Below, piece after piece: positions 21,024 to 24,384 of a stretch of DNA of 24,384 nucleotides. Within the stretch, counting starts at the first letter, position 1. The number at the start of each line of letters is the position of its first letter. The DNA is taken from assembly GCA_903821715.1 (NCBI GenBank), contig CAIJMB010000051.1:1-24384 (forward strand), in the 5' to 3' direction. Made by a program: the position numbers and the translations under genes. The notes under the pieces are model-generated. The model was not told the DNA's origin, made no database searches, and worked only from the letters and a program-made list of their open reading frames with translations. This stretch comes from an uncultured Flavobacteriales bacterium. GTDB taxonomy: Bacteria > Bacteroidota > Bacteroidia > Flavobacteriales > Schleiferiaceae.

Positions 21024-22063
21024 AACTCACTGAATTCAACCCCGGATCCGGATGCGGATGCAAACTCGGCCCTGAGGCCCTTCAGTGCATACTCGGCGCG
21101 AGTGGCGTCCGATCCAACGATTTTTGGCCCCAGCTATGGGTGGGCCACGAGCACGCCGACGACGCCGCAGTGGTCGATCTCGGCGACGGCCGCGGACTCG
21201 TTCAAACTGTCGACTTTTTTACTCCAATCGTCGACGACCCCTACGACTTCGGCCGCATTGCAGCCACGAACGCACTGAGCGACGTGTACGCGATGGGCGG
21301 CAAACCCATTTCGGCACTGGCACTGCTCGCGTGGCCGATTGAGCGCCTACCGGCAGAGCTGGCCGGCCGGGTAATTGAAGGGGCCCGTGACGTGTGCCGC
21401 GAAGCCGGGATTCCGCTCGCCGGAGGCCACAGCATCGACATTCCCGAACCGCTTTTTGGCCTCAGTGTCAGCGGAATCGTCGACAAGGCGCACCTCAAAA
21501 CCAACAGCCAAGCCCAGCCCGGCGACGTGCTCTTTTTGACCAAACCCCTGGGCTTGGGCATCTTGGCCACAGCTACGAAGCGCGGAACCGCTACCGATTC
21601 CGACCGCGAATGGGCGCTCGAAACCATGCTCACCCGCAACGACATTGGGCCGGTTCTAGCCGAAATCCCCGGGGTGCACAGCATGACCGACGTCACTGGA
21701 TTTGGCCTCGCAGGTCACTTGCTTGAGGTGGCCAGCGCCAGTGGACTGAGGGCAGAGCTCGACATGGCGAGGGTGGCGACCTACGACCCTGAACGGCTCC
21801 GCGCCCTCTACCAGCAGTTCTGCCTGCCCAACCTGACGACAACCAACTACCGCGCGATTCAGCCGGACTCAAGTCCCATGGACGGATATACCATGGCGGT
21901 GCTTTGCGACCCGCAAACCAGCGGAGGATTGCTCGTGTTTGCGCGCACCGACGCGGCGCCGCACGTGCGCGAAGCCCTGGCTGCCAAAGGACTGAACGCT
22001 GAGCCCATTGGGCGAATGTCAGATTTTGACGCGGTAATTCCGCGGCTTTCATTCACGGCATAG
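21020..22063 (+). CDS. selD: Selenophosphate synthetase SelD
   Basis: A 347-residue enzyme that makes selenophosphate from selenide and ATP, the selenium donor for MnmH. The glycine-rich N-terminus GSGCGCKLGPEAL has Cys12 and Lys15, which align with the essential Cys17 and Lys20 of E. coli SelD; the first position is an ordinary Cys codon, not TGA/Sec. Further landmarks are HADDAAVVDLG, QTVDFFTPIVDDPYDFGRIAATNALSDVYAMGG, AGGHSID and TDVTGFGLAGHLLE. It is the second gene of the mnmH-selD operon. No selA, selB or tRNA-Sec is seen, so here selenium use would be for tRNA only. Confidence 0.96.
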   Translation: MKLTEFNPGSGCGCKLGPEALQCILGASGVRSNDFWPQLWVGHEHADDAAVVDLGDGRGLVQTVDFFTPIVDDPYDFGRIAATNALSDVYAMGGKPISALALLAWPIERLPAELAGRVIEGARDVCREAGIPLAGGHSIDIPEPLFGLSVSGIVDKAHLKTNSQAQPGDVLFLTKPLGLGILATATKRGTATDSDREWALETMLTRNDIGPVLAEIPGVHSMTDVTGFGLAGHLLEVASASGLRAELDMARVATYDPERLRALYQQFCLPNLTTTNYRAIQPDSSPMDGYTMAVLCDPQTSGGLLVFARTDAAPHVREALAAKGLNAEPIGRMSDFDAVIPRLSFTA

Positions 22064-22079
22064 TTCAAATCTTAGATGT

Positions 22080-22095
22080 ATCGTAATATTGCAAT
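22080..22095. promoter_or_regulatory. Candidate ArsR operator/promoter
   Basis: In the 51-base spacer between selD and arsR, ATCGTAAT-ATTGCAAT is an imperfect dyad (six of eight pairs), of the AT-rich form seen at many ArsR-family operators. A second dyad, ATTGC (22088-22092) and GCAAT (22099-22103), overlaps it. The contained TAATATTG (22084-22091) differs from the -7 consensus by one base and ends 23 bases before the arsR ATG, so repressor and polymerase sites would coincide. Confidence 0.5.
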
Positions 22096-22114
22096 GAAGC
22101 AATAAAGCGAACCG

Positions 22115-22435
22115 ATGGGCACGAGCCATACCGAATCATTTACCCCTGAGCACCTTGCGCTCGCCGAACTCTTTAAGGCACTAGGTCATCCGGCCCGCCT
22201 CGCCATCGTACAAGCCATCGCGGCCCAGCAGGCCTGCGTCTGCGGTGAATTTGTAGAAATTACGGGGCTCTCTCAAGCGACCGTGAGCCAGCACCTCAAA
22301 GAGCTCAAGTCGGCCGGAATCATTCAAGGCAGCGTACAGGGACCTAAAACCTGCTACTGCCTCTCAGCAAGTGCATTAGCGCTCCTCAATGCGACCGTCG
22401 CACAGCTTCAAGCCCCGGCGGATCCATGCTGCTAG
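22115..22435 (+). CDS. arsR: ArsR-family metal(loid)-responsive repressor
   Basis: A 106-residue winged-helix repressor that should leave DNA on binding arsenite or a related thiophilic ion. The helix-turn-helix is GLSQATVSQHLKELKSAGII (51-70). The metalloid site candidate is CVCGEF with Cys41 and Cys43, similar to the ELCVCDL motif of classical ArsR; extra cysteines are at 80, 82, 105 and 106. It is the first gene of the arsenic operon and overlaps the next gene by ten bases, so expression of the whole group is probably self-regulated. Confidence 0.9.
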   Translation: MGTSHTESFTPEHLALAELFKALGHPARLAIVQAIAAQQACVCGEFVEITGLSQATVSQHLKELKSAGIIQGSVQGPKTCYCLSASALALLNATVAQLQAPADPCC

Positions 22436-22968
22436 TTCCGCCAAAAGATGTACGGCCCGCGGCCGAAGCCATCTCGGCGGCCCTGACCAAAGGCCCGATT
22501 CAGTTGCTCTTTGTCTGCACCCACAATTCGCGGCGCAGCCAGCTGTCAGAGGCCCTCGCTGCCCACCGATGGCAGGAGGATCCTCGCATCACCGTGCGCA
22601 GCTGCGGAACCGAACAAACCGCCTGCCACCCCTCCACCGCGCGTGCGCTCGAGGACTTGGGCTGGGACGTTCGGGACCTGGGCAACGGGCGATTTCAGGT
22701 ACAGCGCGACCTGACGACGCTTATCCTTTGGTCGAAAACGCTCGATGAGGTTCCGCGGGACCTACCCATTGTGGCGATGATGACCTGCGCCGAGGCCGAC
22801 GAGGCCTGTCCGGCCATTGTGGGGGCGGTGGCCCGGATTCCGTGGCGCTACCCCGACCCTAAAATCGCGGACGGCACCCCCGATTCCCGCGCAACCTACC
22901 GCACTGTGGCTGAAGCCATTGCCCGCGACCTCGACGCCCTGTACCACAAACTCCAGTTCACCCCGTGA
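22426..22968 (+). CDS. Arsenate reductase-like low-molecular-weight phosphatase
   Basis: A 180-residue protein of the LMW tyrosine phosphatase fold used by ArsC-type arsenate reductases. The P-loop CX5R is CTHNSRR (Cys31 to Arg37). Cys121 and Cys128 in MMTCAEADEACP have the seven-residue spacing of the redox pair Cys82/Cys89 of S. aureus ArsC, which points to a thioredoxin-linked arsenate reductase rather than a protein phosphatase. The segment YPDPK (143) supplies the usual Asp. The N-terminus has about 25 residues before the P-loop strand, more than in ArsC. It overlaps arsR by ten bases and acr3 by four (GTGA). Confidence 0.85.
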   Translation: MLLVPPKDVRPAAEAISAALTKGPIQLLFVCTHNSRRSQLSEALAAHRWQEDPRITVRSCGTEQTACHPSTARALEDLGWDVRDLGNGRFQVQRDLTTLILWSKTLDEVPRDLPIVAMMTCAEADEACPAIVGAVARIPWRYPDPKIADGTPDSRATYRTVAEAIARDLDALYHKLQFTP

Positions 22969-23978
22969 AGTTTCTCGACAAGTACCTGACCCTCTGGATT
23001 TTTGCGGCCATGGCGACCGGAGTCGCGCTGGGCGCCTTTACCGACGTGGAATCCTACCTCGACACGACGCCCGGGACCGTGCACCCCGGTCTTGCGCTGG
23101 GATTGATCGCGATGATGCTTCCTCCCTTGGCCAAGGTGAATCTGCGCGAACTCCCCAAAGTCTTCGCCCGCACGAAGCTGTTGACCACCTCACTCCTGCT
23201 CAATTGGGTCGTTGGACCACTCTTTATGTTTGCCCTGGCGTGGATTTTTGTGCGCGACCAACCCGCCTACTTCAACGGACTCATTCTCATTGGATTGGCC
23301 CGCTGCATCGCGATGGTTGTGGTGTGGAACGACCTCGCCTGCGGCAACCGTGAATACGCCGCCGGGCTCGTGGGCCTCAATAGCCTCTTTCAAATGCTCT
23401 TCTACGCCGCCTACGCGGGCTTTTTTCTCAATGTGGTTCCGGCGTGGCTCGGAATGGCCGAACAGTCCATCCACATCGACGCCCGACGTGTGACCGAAAG
23501 CGTATTGATCTACCTCGGAATCCCATTCGCCCTCGGCCAACTGCTGCGCTGGGTAAGTATTCGGGTGCGCGGGGAATGGTGGTTTTCTGAGGTGCTGGCT
23601 CCGCTCATTTCGCCCGTGACCCTCGTCGCGCTGCTCGCCACCATAGTACTCATGTTTTCGCTCAAGGGCGACCAGGTACTCGCCCTGCCGTGGGATGTGC
23701 TGCGCCTCGCGGTTCCGCTCGCCATCTACTTTGCCGGCATGTTCGGATTCACCTTTTGGCTGGCCAAGCGCCAGGGCGCCGACTACCCGACCACGGCCGC
23801 GCTGTCGTTTACGTCGGCCGGAAACAACTTCGAACTGGCCATCGCCGTCGCCATTGCGAGCTTCGGACTGGGATCCGGCGAAGCGTTTGCGGGGGTGATT
23901 GGGCCGCTGATTGAGGTTCCGGCACTCATCCTGCTGGTGCAGGTGGCGCTCAAGGCACGTGCTCGCTTTGTAGCTTAG
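22965..23978 (+). CDS. acr3: Arsenite efflux transporter ACR3
   Basis: A 337-residue polytopic membrane protein of the ACR3 (BASS-superfamily) type, which exports arsenite. The conserved LARCIAMVVVWNDLACGNREYAAGLVGLNSLFQ contains Cys114, the position required for transport in characterised ACR3 proteins, and the late Glu in GPLIEVPALI is also present. The start is GTG, overlapping the stop of the arsC-like gene as GTGA. With arsR and the reductase it forms a complete sense-reduce-export set. Confidence 0.94.
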   Translation: MKFLDKYLTLWIFAAMATGVALGAFTDVESYLDTTPGTVHPGLALGLIAMMLPPLAKVNLRELPKVFARTKLLTTSLLLNWVVGPLFMFALAWIFVRDQPAYFNGLILIGLARCIAMVVVWNDLACGNREYAAGLVGLNSLFQMLFYAAYAGFFLNVVPAWLGMAEQSIHIDARRVTESVLIYLGIPFALGQLLRWVSIRVRGEWWFSEVLAPLISPVTLVALLATIVLMFSLKGDQVLALPWDVLRLAVPLAIYFAGMFGFTFWLAKRQGADYPTTAALSFTSAGNNFELAIAVAIASFGLGSGEAFAGVIGPLIEVPALILLVQVALKARARFVA

Positions 23979-23982
23979 CCCC

Positions 23983-24384
23983 ATGGGAGCCTTTACCACC
24001 ACCTACCTCGGCAGCCTCCGCTGCGAGAACCTTCACGAGCAATCCGGAACCCGCATCCTCACCGATGCCCCGACCGACAACCAGGGTCAAGGTTCCGCCT
24101 TTTCGCCCACCGACCTGTGCGCGCTCAGTTTGACGACGTGCATCATCACGACGATGGGGATTTACGCAAACTTGAAGGATTTTCCCATACTCGCCGCTGA
24201 GGCAACGACCCACAAGCACATGGCCAACGACCCGAGGCGCATTGCCCGGATTGAGGTACACCTTACCCTCACGCTTGCGACCGATGCGACTGAGCGCCAA
24301 GAAGAGGGACTACGCCGCATTGCGAACACCTGTCCGGTTTCGCGCAGCCTGCACCCCGACATTGATCAGGACGTGCATCTGACG
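23983..24384 (+). CDS. OsmC-like family protein (3' truncated by window)
   Basis: 134 codons without a stop run to the window edge. The fold markers fit OsmC/YhfA-like proteins, thiol peroxidases or related: SPTDLCALSLTTCIITTMGIYA with Cys53 and NTCPVSRSLHPD with Cys117, the two conserved cysteines of the family. OsmC proteins reduce organic hydroperoxides, but many members have no known substrate. It starts four bases after acr3 and probably belongs to the arsenic operon, where thiol protection would make sense. Only a few C-terminal residues are likely missing. Confidence 0.85.
   Translation, partial: MGAFTTTYLGSLRCENLHEQSGTRILTDAPTDNQGQGSAFSPTDLCALSLTTCIITTMGIYANLKDFPILAAEATTHKHMANDPRRIARIEVHLTLTLATDATERQEEGLRRIANTCPVSRSLHPDIDQDVHLT

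Noticed and set aside
23190..24002. 270-codon minus-strand ORF across acr3
   Set aside because: Hydrophilic mirror of a membrane protein; acr3 is unambiguous on the plus strand.

Overview
The window looks like a chromosomal stretch of a GC-rich member of the Bacteroidota, most likely order Flavobacteriales; the family cannot be fixed from this sequence alone (Schleiferiaceae/Cryomorphaceae-like is a guess). The reasons are the bacteroidetal -7 promoter words (TAnnTTTG and TAnnTTCG) directly before many start codons, no visible Shine-Dalgarno sequences, the bacillithiol gene bshB1, a bacteroidetal ccmB-C-D-E-F cluster with a Cys-type CcmE, and several lipobox-bearing lipoproteins. No tRNA, rRNA, CRISPR array, transposase or prophage gene was seen. 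The content is mostly housekeeping, with two accessory patches: a toxin-antitoxin pair and an arsenic operon.

Layout from left to right. 1-1161: possible tail of an upstream gene, then a GT4 glycosyltransferase. 1249-2538 (minus): a lipid-anchored glutathione peroxidase followed six bases later by bshB1, a small thiol-redox operon. 2585-8763 (plus): one tightly packed operon, ccmB, ccmC, ccmD-like, ccmE, ccmF, a DUF2520 oxidoreductase-like gene, kdsC and maf; most junctions overlap as ATGA or GTGA. 8797-10215: an NhaC-type Na+/H+ antiporter, whose 3' end overlaps the convergent corA gene (10178-11143, minus). 11182-11901: a GT2 glycosyltransferase diverging from corA. 11902-12277: a 376-base spacer with a 17-bp repeat family in inverted arrays, hairpins and the dnaK terminator. 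12278-14173 (minus): dnaK, with a striking nested inverted repeat upstream. 14336-15409 (minus): a surface-type lipoprotein diverging from panB and an RluA-type pseudouridine synthase (15455-16941). 16938-17502 (minus): a ribbon-helix-helix antitoxin and a MazF-like toxin, diverging from an NlpC/P60 hydrolase and an MFS transporter (17600-19583). 19595-20014 (minus): a coiled-coil lipoprotein diverging from mnmH-selD, the pathway for 2-selenouridine in tRNA (20049-22063). 22115-24384: arsR, arsC-like phosphatase/reductase, ACR3 arsenite exporter and an OsmC-like gene cut by the window edge.

The most distinctive feature is expression architecture. In at least eight genes the -7 promoter box ends exactly four bases before the start codon, and in two more six bases before, so transcription should begin at or next to the start codon (leaderless mRNAs). 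Several divergent gene pairs share spacers of only 34-97 bases. The dnaK gene is the clear exception: it has a long leader and a two-level palindrome, which suggests separate heat-shock control. A second global signal is strong enrichment of the word CGGAAT/ATTCCG inside coding regions.
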